DNA of 64,000 bases. It comes from Zygnema cylindricum. Taxonomy: Eukaryota > Streptophyta > Zygnematophyceae > Zygnematales > Zygnemataceae. The stretch is from contig JBBHKE010001056.1 of the NCBI GenBank assembly GCA_037447655.1, positions 1 to 64,000 of the forward strand, given 5' to 3'. The position numbers and the translations under genes are program-made. Shown here in pieces: positions 1 through 11,484 of this stretch; the first letter of the stretch is position 1; each line of letters begins with the position of its first letter. The notes beneath the pieces are model-generated. The model did not search any database. It worked only from the letters and a program-made list of their open reading frames with translations, and had not been told where the DNA came from.

Positions 1-2286
1 AAATAGGGTAAATGGTACTAATTTTTCCTGTACGCTAATTACGAGATGAACAATTAGTGTACACCCTTTTAATTTATGTATACTTTTATTAGTGTGGAGT
101 ACGGAACGTGTCGGCTCGTATAGAAATGTACTTTTTAATTATACAAGTACGGATATTTTAAAAAAATATCTGCTATCACACGAAAAACTGCCCTTTGAAT
201 TAAAAGATTTCGTACTTGTACCTGTTTTAGTGTATGTTTATTTGTCACGTAACCGAAATTAGAGTTAGGGTGAAGTTCCATCAAGCTAAAAGTGGCGTTT
301 CTAACAGAAATCTGCGACACTTCGTACCAGATCGTACCGCCTATTTTGTTTTTATACGAAAACCAACATTACAGAGAATCTTGCCGATACTCTCCGGATG
401 TCTTGGAGGTAACACTGGCCGTCGGATTTTCATCTGCGATGAGTTCACTTCAATTTTCTCTGTTAGACTCAACCCACCTCGACGAGGTGGGTTGGCATAC
501 ACAGAAAAAAAAAATTTGTGACACGGTGAACAATTAAGCTACGTGTCATGATGGAAAACCAATGAAAAATCTTAAGATTTGCACATGACACGCGGTTTCC
601 AAAATATAACCGAAAATAAAAACGAAATTTCGTAACACTCTCTCGTCACGCTATTTTCGGCAACATTTGTTCGTCACACTATTTCTCTCAAAGGACTTTG
701 TTTTGTCCGAAATCTGAAACCCTAAAAATGAGCTAGCGTAGCGTCTACAAAAAGTATAAAATTTTTGTCGTATTATTACTTCGTACGCAGGTACACGGTA
801 CGCAAGTCAAGATTTGAAGTTAAGTTTGTCGGTGCTAAAAATTTGAAAGATATTCAATATTGGATCGTAGCCTGCGTGGCGCCAATCTATTTAAAACACG
901 TGGCTTACAAACTCTACGTGATGGAACTTCGACTCAATCGACCCGGTCTGTAGAGTTTGCCGTACAATTACAGAAACGTATGATGGAACTTCACCCTTAG
1001 GAATTAATTAGAGTGAAAGTATGCGACAGTACGAATTGCCAGAATGTGTACTTTTACCTATATTACTGTGAATATCCTCTTGACAAATCAGTTCCATATT
1101 GGCGTTCGTTGAAAAATAAGTGTATAACTTTTTTTACGAAAATTTTCTAAGTCAAAATTAGTGTACATGACACTAAATTATTCTACACACTAATAATATC
1201 TACACGCTAAATACGATCAACAGTGTACAGTACACCTTGAATCGTTATTAGCGTATAGAAATTATTAGTGTAAAGAAAAAATCAGCGTCATTCATTCTAA
1301 TTTAGTGCCAGGAGACGTGGCAAATTATGGTCCACGTCCTTAAATAGTGTAATTTATTATATTTAAGGTATCAATGTCAAAATTTTTGGGGTGGAGTATG
1401 GCGTGCATAAAGGTAATAGCGATCACGATGTCGCTGTGCCAATGTATTAGAGTATATATAGATTCGGTGACCTTTTCAAAATAAACATGAAATACAATTA
1501 ATAGCATTATTTAAGTACATGGACCATATCGCACGTCTTAGGTACTAAATTAGAATCAATAACGCTAATTTTTTTTTGACGCTATTTGATCCTTGACTCT
1601 AATAGCGATTGGCGGTGTACCAAATGAAACAAATAAATACTTACCTAACAAATACGCAAAGTACAACGAAACGTAACAAAGACTTAACTGCGGACGTAAA
1701 AAGCACAATAAATAATATGAACCCAAACTCAAACTGAATTAATCCTAAACTGAACACAAATGTGAATTCGGCCAATCTGCCGATTCACCCGATAACTTAA
1801 CAGAAAGGAAGAGAAGAGAGAGAAGAGAGAGGAGGAGAAGAGAGTAAAGGGGGAGTCGATCCTGATGTAGAGGGTCGAGGGTTTCCTCCGCTTGAAATGA
1901 TGCAGTCGTCTGCTTGTGAATAAATTATATCCGTCAATAATTTAAACGTCGTCTCAAAGGTCAATTCTGGCGGGTTAATAAAGGATTAAAGTTTAGATTT
2001 TGAGTTTAAGGTGCATTTGGTTTTCCATTATTTTTTCTGACTATTTTTGATTTTTTAAGTGTTCACGTCTGATGCGTGTTTTCTTACCTTTTACAGTTAT
2101 TTATTTTAAAATTTTACAGTAGGCTGCCGTACATTCCCGTTATATTAAGGACAACTGCATTACATGTTCCGAACATTAATTGCTTAGTTGTTCAAATCGT
2201 GCGATTTTTTCCTTTTTTCCAGCTTCTACGTATTGTACGTGATTTTTAAAAAATCGCAAAAAAACGTCTACTGTTAACTGAAACTG
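1..2286. other. AT-rich non-coding stretch, no gene seen
   Basis: Every reading frame here is short and has no recognisable motif. The stretch is rich in the words 'ttagtgta' and 'cgctaat', which recur at the ends of the MITE-like elements described below, so it is probably layered transposon debris. A purine-rich patch (GAGAAGAGAG type) lies around 1805-1850. An 18-bp tandem duplication occurs just downstream, at about 2587-2622. Confidence 0.6.
1230..1440. mobile_element. MITE, decayed copy of the 209-bp family
   Basis: The interior matches the element at 6297-6505 over most of its length: 'atagaaattattag', the 'gacgtggca' segment, 'taaggtatcaatgtcaaaat' and 'ttggggtgg' occur in the same order. 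The left terminus reads about 'gtacaccttgaatcgttatt'. The right terminus ('taatagcgatcacgatg') has drifted and no longer pairs perfectly with the left. No target duplication can be defined. It encodes nothing. Confidence 0.55.
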
Positions 2287-2507
2287 GGCGCCACGTGGCA
2301 CATCGCGCCGCGATGTTCGTAATCTACTAAAGATTCACTCGGGTTTGGCGGTGGCGACCAGATTCATCCGATCATATATTTTACACGGTTAGATTTGCGT
2401 CCGCGAGTGCCATTGTCTATATGTGTTGTTTCGTCAATTTGGTTTGTTTAGGTGAAAGTGATGTTGGGTAACATTTAATTAAATATCGTACCACATGCCT
2501 ATTTCGT

Positions 2508-2584
2508 TTCGTTAATGCCTTAATGGATAAGGCGTACGTCTACATAGTAGACCACAGATCTAGGTTCGAAAACGGTCCAGGGCA
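2508..2584 (+). repeat. tRNA-Arg-like (SINE-type) segment inside family B LTR, copy 1
   Basis: The run 'aatggataaggcg' followed by 'gtctac' and then 'aggttcgaa' reproduces the order and spacing of the D arm (A box), anticodon arm and T arm (B box) of eukaryotic tRNA-Arg(ACG) as I remember it. The anticodon stem GTCTA/TAGAC still pairs. The T-stem is decayed, so a functional tRNA is unlikely. Related segments sit at 4584-4665, 6914-6990, 35425-35497 and 38413-38490, each at the same place in the LTR block and antisense to gag. Confidence 0.5.
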
Positions 2585-2810
2585 ACATTTTCGTCATCTA
2601 TCAACATTTTCGTCATCTATCATTCTGTCTGCCTGTTTCTTTATGACTATGGGGGTAGCCATGATGATTCTCTCCCTCGCTTCTCTATAGAGTCTAAATT
2701 AAGAAGTGAACATTAATTACTTCTTTTCAACACTCCCTCTAATTCTTAGTCAACTTTTAATTCAATCCACACATTTTAACACTCTTCTTATTTTCTAGTC
2801 TACTATTGTT

Positions 2811-3128
2811 TCAATTCACACTTAATAACAACAAAAAAAAACAAATATATGCATATATATATATATTCCTCTTTCTTTTTCTTTTCCCCTCATAAATTTT
2901 TAAGTGAATACCCACGTGTTTAAAAAAATGTATTCGATGAGCCAAAATAAACATTGCATCTTGTTGATCACACGTTTTATTTTGTATATCACTTTTCATA
3001 AATCCGAGCTCTTGGAACAGAGATTTTATCTAGCTCATCCCTTTTTCATCCGAGCAAAACCTAACTTCCCGCTTGCGGTTCTAACAGCCAGCCCCATCCC
3101 CAATCTGCAACATATACCTAGATGCTAA
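2811..3128 (-). pseudogene. Copia RNase H tail remnant (family B)
   Basis: Minus-strand translation gives a string resembling the end of copia RNase H: 'SLFQELGFMKSDIQNKTCD' followed by a decayed FHKRTKH-like stretch (residues 'HFFKHVGIHL'). In intact elements this part holds the last catalytic region of RNase H and is followed by the 3' LTR, as here. Stop codons and frame changes break it. The matching copy in cluster 2 lies at 35802-36255. The RT core and integrase are absent, so the copy cannot move by itself. Confidence 0.45.
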
Positions 3129-4583
3129 CCCTTTTACAAACACATCTTCATTAGTGACATCACACGAAGTAGTGATGTTAAATCCACCTCCAAAAACCAA
3201 TAGTCCCTACTAAATTTCTCATAAATTCTATATCATCCCTTAATTAAATGATTATCTATGATAATTACCCCATTTTCTGATTTTTTCCCACTTCCCCCTT
3301 TCACTATCACTTTTGATTTTTTTTCTCAAAAACATTTCTCCTCCCTTAAACCATTCATTAAATTTTCCTTTTTCTCCCCTATCATTTGAAACTCTTTCTA
3401 AATTTACTTCTCCCTTTTCCTCGAAATCCGTTGAAGTCTCCTATTCGACTTGTTTTCTGTCTATGAAATATCTATTAGAATATCCTCAATATTTTGTTTT
3501 TTTTTTCTTCCAATTTTAATTCTAAATCTGAATTTCTCATTTCTAAGTCATTTACTCTATACTCCTTGACATCCTCTTCATTTTTAACTCCCTCAAATAC
3601 CTTGTTTCTTTTTACTTCCCTTATGCCTCCAAAAGTACACTGTTGCCTTCGTGGAATTTTTGTGTGCTTTTCTCTCTTCTCCATACTACCGATGTGGAGA
3701 AGCTCCAAAATATTTTCATCCTATTTCTCCTCTTCCCATTCTTCCTCCTCATTCTTATTCCAACTTCTAATTTCTTCCAAACACGGACATTCCGCCCTAT
3801 TATGACCCTTATCTAGATAGTGCTGACTCCAAGTTGATACAAACCCAAATGACTGACACCTTCACATTCAAAACTCTTATAGAGCTTGACCCTTGTGAAA
3901 GAAGACTTTCTGTGTGCTCAGTTTCACCACAGAATGCAAAGTTTGAACATGTGTTTTGGACAGCATTCCCCACTTTGACTTTCCTTTACAAATGCCGCCA
4001 CCTTGGCAAGGAAAAACTCTGACCGACTACACCTCTTTGTAGCGTGGACTCTTTTGAGTCTGCAGCAAAAAGAATCACTGAATTTTCTCCCCTTAGCAAT
4101 TAGTTATGGCTAACCAAAGATGGCCTATAAACACAAAAGGTCAACTGGAGAGAGGCGCCTCAAACACGCTAAGTCCCTTAACTCCTACTCAAAACTACCT
4201 ACTACTTTACCCTCGGCCAATCAAAGGAGTGTATACTACAAGAAGGTACAGAGGCTGATTGTACTTCTTTTACGGCCATTGTACAAAATGGCCTTTTGTT
4301 TGACACTTGTCAACTTAGGAGCCATCGTTCCTCCTCTCATCTTTTCCGGCGTTCAATGATGTTGCGCCACGTGGCACATCGCGCCGCTATGTCCGAAAGC
4401 CGCCAAAGATTCATTCGGGTTTGGCGGGGGCGATGACGTCCGTATGAGAATGTATTTTACAAGGTTAGTTTCGCGTCCGCGAGCGCCGTTTGACTATAGA
4501 TGTTTTTTTGTCAATTTTGGTTTGTTTAAGTGAAAGTGACGTTTGCGTGACACTTCAATTAATTGCCGAACCATAAACGTGTA

Positions 4584-4665
4584 TCGTTTCGTTAACGCCT
4601 TAATAGTTAAGGCGCACATGTACAAAGTACTCTATAGATTCAAGTTCAAATCTTGTTTAGGGCAA
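4584..4665 (+). repeat. tRNA-Arg-like segment in LTR, copy 2
   Basis: Same position in the family B LTR as the copy at 2508-2584. The A-box-like 'taatagttaaggcg' and B-box-like 'caagttcaaatc' are still visible; the anticodon arm has decayed. Confidence 0.4.
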
Positions 4666-4730
4666 CTTTTGGAAATCTATCAATGTGTCCGCCTATTTTT
4701 TTCTGACTATGGCGGCAACAATGGTTATTC

Positions 4731-4752
4731 TCTCTCTCTCTCTCTCTCTTCA
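4731..4752. repeat. (TC)n microsatellite
   Basis: A simple TC run near the end of the middle family B LTR. The same place in LTR 1 (about 2670) and LTR 3 (about 7088) has shorter TC-rich runs, so the tract expanded from a feature of the LTR itself. Confidence 0.8.
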
Positions 4753-4848
4753 CTCTATGTAAGAAGTGAATATTAATTTTTTTTTTCATTGTAGACAAAT
4801 ACAGGCCTAGAAAATACACACATTTTAACAACATTCCAACTTCTAATC

Positions 4849-5943
4849 TCTTCCAAACAAGGACATTCCGCTATATAGAGACCTGGTTCCCTACAAAAGA
4901 AGCAAACCTCTCCTTTCAAAGCTCCCTTTTCTTTTGTTCTTCCTCTCTTTCCACCGAATTTCTGATAAGGCTTATCTTTATCGTTCTTCCTCTCATCATG
5001 CTTCGGCCAATCACCATCATTCCTCTCATCACGCTTCCGCCAGTCACCACCAGTTGTCACTAGCTGTCACTGAATTCACCTTGTCAATTCCCCTACGAAG
5101 CTCCAAAGTGCTTTCCCTCACAAGAATCATCCCCATGGTAATGCTCCAAGTCTATGAGGAGTAATCCATTTCTTGCATGCGGTTAATGATGTGTTCTTAC
5201 TCATCTGGGAGTTTCATGATCAGTGTGTTAATCTTTCTCTCCTCGGATTCTACATATCCTACACCAGCAAGCTCAATATATAACGCAGCAATATCATAGC
5301 AAAACTCTATGATGCTACCGCTTTTATAAACATAGGCCTCTATTTCTTCTTTTAATAATTGTTGCTTCTATATAGTCTCACTCTTATAAATTTGAATTAG
5401 TGTTTCCCAGATTTTTAAAGACTTGGTTAGGTTTATAAGAGTTATACCTATGGACTTAGACACATTTCTAAGTATGAGATGTTTTGCTATAGTGTTTTTG
5501 TACTCCCAAATTTTGCTCTCATTATCTTCAATTTTAGTTATAACCCCTACAAGTGGAACCGTAGCCAAGAACCTAGCTCCCCTCACCATAGGTGTTCCTT
5601 TTCCCTTCTCCCCTTCCATGGTAATGATTTTCCCTTCACCTTCCGTTGCATATGAACTCCGATTGGTTTCTTTGGAAGTCTCAGATGAATCTCCGTAGTG
5701 AGTTCCACCAAAGCACAGTGGCGGAGACCTCACTTGTCCCGAAACAATTCCCCATAAGTGCTTTTCGAAAAGCAATCCCTCCATCAAAAATTCCCAATAA
5801 TTCAAGTATGTTCCATCAAACATAGGCACCCTAGATGGTGGGCCCCTAACCTGAAATTCTATGGGGTCCATTCCCCCACAGAATTCGCATATCCAAAGAA
5901 GCGTATCTAAAATAGTGCCGACTCCAAGTTGATACAAACCCAA
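4849..5943 (-). pseudogene. Copia gag remnant (UBN2-type) with degenerate zinc knuckle, family B
   Basis: Minus-strand frame 5943-5368 encodes 'MFDGTYLNYWEFLMEGLLF', the typical start of the copia capsid domain (F-D/N-G-x-N-Y-x-x-W). Further on are the helical stretch 'NESKIWEYKNTIAKHLI' and a 'KIWETLIQIY' segment like the usual A-x-x-x-W-x-x-L-x-x-x-Y. Later, frame-broken pieces continue to a zinc knuckle near 4850-4900 reading 'CFFCREPGLYIAEC': spacing C-x2-C-x4-x-x4-C is kept but the histidine is Leu. An RNA-binding, KDKPYQKFGGKRGR-like basic stretch precedes it. In intact elements this protein packages the RNA. This copy is dead: stops and shifts break it at several points. Confidence 0.65.
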
Positions 5944-6296
5944 ATGACAGACACCCTAACAGTCAAAAACCCAATAGAACTTCACCTTTGTGAAAAAATA
6001 CTTTATGTGTGCTCAGTTCGCCAAGAGAATGCAAAGTTAGAATTTTAGTATTTGGACACATTCCCCCACTTTGACTTTCCCTTAGAAACACCATCACCTT
6101 GACAAGCAAAAACTCTTACCGACTACATCCCTGTGTAGCGTGGACTCTTTTGAAGGCACAGCAAAAAAAAATCTCTAAACTTTCTCCCCCGAGCAGTTAG
6201 TTTTTGCTAGCCAAAGATGGCCTATAAATACAAAATGTCACCTAGAGAGAGGCGCCTCAAACACGCTAAATCGGTAAACTCCTACTCACACCTACC

Positions 6297-6505
6297 TACT
6301 ACACCGTGAATCGTTATTAGCCTATAGAAATTATTAGTCTAAAGAAAAAAATAGCATCATTAATTTTAAGTAAATGCTAAGAGACGTGGCATATTATGGT
6401 CCATGTCCTTAAATATTGTAATTTATTCTATTTAAGGTATCAATGTCAAAATTTTGGGGTGGCGATATAGAGTACATAAGGCTAATAATGATTCACGGTG
6501 TAGTA
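6297..6505. mobile_element. 209-bp MITE with 25-bp terminal inverted repeats
   Basis: The left end 'tactacaccgtgaatcgtta' and the right end '...ggtgtagta' are inverted copies over about 25 bp with one mismatch (gaatcGttattagcc against gaatcAttattagcc). It interrupts the third family B LTR: LTR sequence stops at about 6296 and related sequence resumes near 6853, with about 350 bp of other DNA between. There is no coding potential. A two-base duplication cannot be told from the TIR, so the superfamily (Stowaway-, hAT- or PIF-like) is not assigned. Relatives sit at 1230-1440 and 29880-29957. Confidence 0.75.
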
Positions 6506-6913
6506 CACTATTCATTTCGCAAATCTTAGGGAAAGCGACAAAGCGTCGCAAATCTGACACGTTAGCAAACACTATTCATTTCGCAAATCTAAGGGAACGT
6601 GACAAATCGTAATTATTGGCTTATCCATACGTCGTACATTAGATAATTTTGTACTTTTTCGGTTACGGGTGGGCACGGTTAGTCGCGAGAAATCGAGTTT
6701 CGGTAAACTTTTATTTTCGTAAACGCCGGTCGGTTAACGGTTAACAATTTTGGAGCGTGACATAACCCGGTCGGGCGTCGGTTACTCAGATTTTGAAAAA
6801 AAAAACGGTCGGTTTCGGTTATGTAAAATTTTGACTTTTGCGACAATTTGGTCCTTTTAGGTGAAAGTGACGTCGCGTAACATTTAATTAAATATCGTAC
6901 CACAAGTGTATAT

Positions 6914-6990
6914 CGTTTCGTTAATGCCTTAATGGATAAGGCGTATGTCTACATAGTAGGCCACAAATCTAGGTTTGAACCTGGTCTAGG
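6914..6990 (+). repeat. tRNA-Arg-like segment in LTR, copy 3
   Basis: Carries 'aatggataaggcg' identical to copy 1 and a T arm 'ctaggtttgaacctggt' that still forms a paired stem. This is the best-kept T arm of the five copies, though the acceptor stem is not recognisable. Confidence 0.45.
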
Positions 6991-7280
6991 CAAATAGGGC
7001 AACATTTTGGTCATCTATCAATAGACCAACATTTTGGTCTAGGTCAACATTTTGGTCATATATCAGTCTGAGGGTAGCCATGGTGACTCTCTCTCTCTCT
7101 TTTCTCTCTATAGTCTATATTAAGAAGTGAATATTAATTACTTTTTTTCAACACAGCACACGTACGAAACTTCTCATTCTGGAGTTTCGTATATCGAACA
7201 AGAAGCGTGTACGCCTTTTTTCGTGGAAGTTTCATTTTAGTGTTTTTTGCCAGGAATGAGACTGGTGTTAACTGCATTGC

Positions 7281-7412
7281 TAGTTTGCTTACTTTGATTT
7301 GTAAGTTAGCTAGAGAGGCTATATAGACAGCATTGTGCATTGTTAGTTTGCTTATTTTGATTTGTAAGTTAGTTAAGGAGGCTATAAATGCAGCATTGTT
7401 TAGATGCAGAGT
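7281..7412 (+). repeat. Tandem duplication (~66 bp) with two TATA-like boxes
   Basis: The block 'tagtttgcttactttgattt...gaggctatatagacagcatt' is followed by a second copy with 'ctataaatgcagcatt'. Each copy carries a TATA-like word (ctatatag, ctataaat) about 15 bp before 'gcattgt'. Downstream, 7450-7600 holds at least five variants of 'gatcctt(t)(g)tgatc' spaced 25-35 bp. The layout recalls a retrotransposon LTR promoter and leader, but no LTR termini can be shown. Confidence 0.4.
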
Positions 7413-7825
7413 TATCCTTGGTTTAACTTTGGATCAATTAAAGAGTAAGATGTAGATCTTTTGTGATCTGTTATGAGAGAGAGGAAGATCCTTGTGATAG
7501 ATTAAATGACAGAGAGAGCAGATCCTTTGTGGTCAATTAAGAGAGTATGATCCTTTATGGTCAATTCAGAGGTGTTGAGGATCCTTAGTGATCCATTTGG
7601 AGAATAGAGGTTTTAAGAGGTATGATAATTCTTAAGTGATATTTTAAGAGTGTATAGTTTATCTTTGAAGAGAGAAGAAGAGAAGGGAGGAGTTGATGTA
7701 AAGAGGCTTCGGCCAAAAACACTTATAATTCTTTTAGCCGATTATCCTCTTGCTGTTTACGAGCTTCCGCTGTGTAATGTTTTATATTTTTTAGCGTTTA
7801 ATTTGAGTGGGTTATATATTTTAAG

Positions 7826-7945
7826 ATCCAACAAGAGGTGCTTGTGGAGGGAGCGGTATTTGCTCTAACAGTGTTGGTGGGACGACACAAACATGTGCAT
7901 GGTACCAAGGCTACAATGATTTAGCAAAAAAATACACTTGCAATT
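7826..7945 (+). CDS. Candidate EGF-like exon (cysteine-rich, phase 1-1)
   Basis: A 120-nt open segment lies between an acceptor-like 'tatattttaag' and a consensus donor 'GTAAGT' (7946). Read in the phase set by two leading bases it gives a peptide containing 'GACGGSGICSNS' and then 'KKYTCN', ending one base into what would be a Cys or other T-initial codon. C-G-G-x-G-x-C followed by Y-x-C-x-[C] is the spacing of the central and last part of EGF-like modules. Both borders are phase 1, as is usual for EGF exons. A TAA sits just upstream in frame, so it can only be coding as an internal exon. No neighbouring exon was found, so it may be an exon relic or chance. No function beyond a possible extracellular module can be claimed. 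Confidence 0.3.
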
Positions 7946-8441
7946 GTAAGTCCTATTCAAACGATTACGTCTTTCAAAAATGGGAGTCATTCGCCATACA
8001 TTATCAAAAGATTAAAAACTTTATGTTTTAGATTTGCTTGTTACTCATAACCATAGATTTTCATAAACATGGTTCTTGTTAAAGAAGCTTCTCAAAAATC
8101 CGTTCTCAAAACTCTGATCGCAAAAATATTAGTACATTGCATTAAAATTCTTCGAATATGGAATGTTTTCTTACAATGTATTACACTTTAGCTTTAGTTA
8201 ACAACCTCTCTCGTCATTCAATTATGGCTGATCTTTGTTAGGATGACACAGACACCGCAATAGATGAATATGAACTAAAAGTGAATATTATTAGAATGTT
8301 TCAATCAAATACCAAAAGTTGGAAATTTTTTCATTTTTTTCTTAATTCAATCCAACTAATTTCTTGAACAAGGTATTTTTTTTGCTTTGCTAAATCTTCA
8401 TTGGCGAATGGTTCTTTGTCATGCTACACGCACTTGCTCAA

Positions 8442-8495
8442 TTATTCTAAAGTCATATTTTATTCTAAAGTCATTTTTTATCCTAAAGTCATGTT
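8442..8495. repeat. 18-bp tandem repeat, three units
   Basis: 'attctaaagtcatatttt' is present three times with small changes immediately upstream of the C/T-rich tract. Confidence 0.7.
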
Positions 8496-8509
8496 TTTTT
8501 CTTTTTTTA

Positions 8510-9165
8510 CTGGTATCATACTCCCCACCTCCACTATGTTCTCCACCCCTACCAAAACCAACTCTGCGGTCGCCACCCCTTCGCTCACCACCACGCCTAT
8601 CTCCACCACCCCCCCGTCCACTACCTTCAGCTACTTGTCCACCACTACATTTATCATCTCGTCATTCAACCCCTCGTCTCACACCTCCTTCACCTCTCTA
8701 TTTTCCACGTTTTCTAACTCCTCCTTCACATCCTACACCATTTTTTTCTCCTCGCCGCCCTCCTTCAACACCTCCGTTACCACCTCTTTCACCACCCCGT
8801 CGATCGCCTCCTCCATCAATCCGTCTTCCACGTCTTTCACCCTCTCCTTCAACGCCTTTTCAATCACCTCTTCCTACACCTCCTCCTCGCCCACCTCTCC
8901 CCCGACTTTCTCCCAATTCTCCGCGCCCACTTCTAGCTCCTTCAACCTTTCCTTCACCGACCGTTCTCCACCTCTCTCACCACCTCCTTCACCTCTTTCC
9001 TCCCTCCTCACCTTCGCCACCCACTCTTTCCCCCTTCTTCACCCTCCTTCTCCCCTCCTTCACCTTCTTTCACCCCTCCTTGCCCCCTATCCCCTCACTC
9101 TTTCTCACCTCCTTCACCCCCTTCCCACCCCGTCGACCACCTCCTCCGACGCTAAAAATTAGGAG
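8510..9165. repeat. C/T-rich low-complexity tract (CCTCCACC-like)
   Basis: About 650 bp of almost purine-free plus strand made of CTCCACC/CCTTCACC-like units. Two plus-strand frames stay open across it (Pro/Ser-rich, and Thr/Ser/Phe-rich), but TAA, TAG and TGA all need purines, so open frames are expected and are not evidence for a gene. The minus strand reads as Gly/Arg-rich (RGG-like), with several stops; that is reminiscent of the RGG stretch in copia gag at 55720-55860. Either an RGG-coding relic or an expanded simple repeat. Confidence 0.6.
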
Positions 9166-9178
9166 AATTTTAAATTTC

Positions 9179-9278
9179 AACATGTATCAAAAGTGCGTCC
9201 AACGTGGCCACCTAAGCCGTATAGGGAAGAATTGTCACTACTGTCACATCTTGGCTAAAATACAAAAACATTCATCCT
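9179..9278 (+). pseudogene. Possible double zinc-knuckle relic of a gag gene
   Basis: The plus frame gives 'YQKCVQRGHLSRIGKNCHYC' and then 'HILAKIQKHS'. Aligned to two tandem C-x2-C-x4-H-x4-C knuckles, the first keeps the second Cys and the His (first Cys is Tyr, last is Gly). The second keeps both leading Cys but has Lys and Ser for His and the last Cys. The spacing is right, the residues are half lost. It directly follows the C/T-rich tract, which does not read as gag on this strand. Weak call. Confidence 0.25.
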
Positions 9279-9299
9279 AAACAAGTTTTTTTTTGGGGA

Positions 9300-11484
9300 G
9301 CCAGTCATCTTGTAGCAAGAGTCAATAATTTCCCTATCTCAAGCCAAACTACATTGGACTAGAAAGTCGACCGTTTTTCGTTTTCTGGGTGGAAACGAAA
9401 CCACTGGTGGACTTATAACTTGTGGATAGACCTGGTTGTAATTATAGTCGTCGAGGAATGACAATGATTTTTGGGATGATGGGTTTTATTTGTGATTGGC
9501 GACAACAATTAGCATTGTCTGTTGGAAATCGGCGGATCAACTATAATTGAGTTTGATTTTAGTTTTTTTTGTTTTACTGTTGTGTTCAGTTTCAGTTTTT
9601 TTTTGCGTTTCGTTTTGTTTGGATTTTGTTACTGTTATTGTGATTTCGTCGGCCTAGTACGGTCGTTATGATGTTTATTGCGTAGGACTTGATTTAGTGC
9701 ATGTTATTGGTGCGCTATGTAGTTTTGATGTAATTGTTTTGTTGGGCGTGTATTTTTTGTCTAGCGCGCTATAATGTTTTCTTAGGCGCACGTCCATTTA
9801 AGGACTCCGGCAACTTTTCGTCGTCGTGTGAGTGGACAGTTACGTGTCGGTCATTGAGAGGTATTTCAGTGAGTGTGTGAATCAGTTTAACATGTGTCTA
9901 AAGGAGAGATACATTGGAGTCTACATTGCCGAAAAGTGTGAGGAAGGAGGAAGTGTAAGATGTAAGATATATGTCACACTGGGAGACGAATTCTGAGTTG
10001 AGTGAGAAGTGTGAGAGAAAGATTTTGTATCGAAAAGATTTCGATTCAATATTATAATTTTTGGCCAATGTGATTTTTGTGAGCTTTGTAAGAATGCTTA
10101 TATAAGTTTCCGCTGGATTTTCATCTCTGGCTATTTTTGTGAGCACTTTGGCGATCGTATTACTTTTGCCTTGCACATCACGTTGGTTCAACTTTAGATA
10201 GACAACTTTGGAGGAAACCTAGTTTGTGTTCCCTTGTTTGAAAGATTTGGTGGTAGTTAGCGTGTCTATTTGGATGTTAGTTGGTGGTTTTGTTGAACAA
10301 ACTTCTAAGAAGATGCTCTAATAACAATTTCATTTATGTTGTTTCTGCATCTTTTGAGTTGTTCCCGTCTTTAGAGTTAAATAGCAAATTAGTTTGTAGT
10401 GATTGAGCTTAAACGAGGTATTAAAGTGAAAAATTGTTAGTGTCACAAATTGTATTTGTATGATTATTTGACCTTAATGGGGACACCATTTTTCCCAACC
10501 AATTGTTGGGTTCAAAGTGAGAATTGGGGAACTTGCCAAAAGTCCGTCTATGTATTATTTCGTGCGATGTCTGTTTTGGTCCACTGTTATTGTTGTTTCG
10601 TGCCTACTACTTTGTATCAACTCATCCGTCCAGCGCACATGTTTGTTTTGCACTTGTGTTGTCACTCAAACGTGTCTTCACGTTTGGTGTCAAATTGTTA
10701 GAAGAAGAGTTAGTGGAGCTTGTCTTGCTGGTCAATTGTGCCATGTACAGTATTGTTTTATTGCGGAGCTAATTCGGTATACTCTTTTCAGCATTGTTTA
10801 AAATAAGAGAGAAAAAAAGAGTTTTCGTAAAGAAAAGCCTTCCGACAATATATTGATATTGATCGAAAAAATGTGTATTTTTGTGATGAATATGATGTAA
10901 GTGGATTTTTAATGTGAGCTTCCACTGGTGAATGTTTGTATAACTTTGCACTATAATTTTATATTGATTACATCAGTTGCTCTCAAAGCTAGTTTGTTCC
11001 CAATAAATTAGTAGTGATGGGGATGAAAAAGAAATCCACACCTTTGCCATCTGCGAGATTGAATACTCCTCCGTAGCCATCGGAAGATTCTCCATCTCCA
11101 AAAGTCCCATCTTGAGAATCTACTGAAAAGCCATTCAGTTTTAGAGGAACACAACGAGGAATCTCTTCCGACTGATCCTTCCGCATATGATAGTTTTGGT
11201 GGTACAAGTAATTGAATGTTCATGTGAGAACCAGGTAAGCTATGTTGATGTGAAGCTTCAAGTTGAGAGCGACGATATAAAAGGTAAGAAAACGGTGATT
11301 CCAATGTCTAATTCCCTTTCGTGATTTAGATTGCGGAGAACACTTTAGACTCAGCCCGTTGATACCGCGCTACAAGTTGGTTCCCCACTACGTCGTTAAT
11401 CGCCGCATAATTCGGTTTTAGTTGTCTCTTAAATCCTTTTTTGTACAAAATTGACGATATTAAAATTATCACATTAGAGAAAAT
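9300..11484. other. No gene recognised; short unassigned frames
   Basis: T- and G-rich sequence with scattered frames under 100 codons. A minus-strand frame at 10989-11207 contains 'EIPRCVPLKLNGFSVD', which could be a retroelement gag start, and 'GCGGTATCAACGGGC' (minus, near 11365) is faintly like a primer-binding site. Neither is strong enough for a call. Confidence 0.4.

Larger units (their letters stand above)
2287..7153 (-). mobile_element. Copia 'family B' tandem cluster 1 (LTR-RNaseH scrap-LTR-gag-LTR)
   Basis: Three long-terminal-repeat-like blocks (2287-2781, about 3816-4830, about 5905-6296 continuing at 6853-7153) flank two internal pieces. The left internal piece (2782-3815) resembles the pol tail; the right one (4831-5904) is gag. 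Orientation is minus, judged from gag. The blocks match those of cluster 2 (34560-38686). On the minus strand the LTR begins TGTTAAAATG, which suits a copia LTR. About 40 bp of zinc-knuckle sequence is present on both sides of the middle LTR, so this looks like a head-to-tail array with complementary internal deletions rather than one element. LTR 3 is split by a MITE. Boundaries are approximate. Confidence 0.6.

Noticed and set aside
8387-9280. A 297-codon Pro/Ser-rich plus-strand frame that could be an extensin-like protein
   Set aside because: The tract is nearly purine-free, so stops cannot form. Two frames are open at once, there is no SPPPP repeat order and no signal peptide. Treated as low-complexity DNA.
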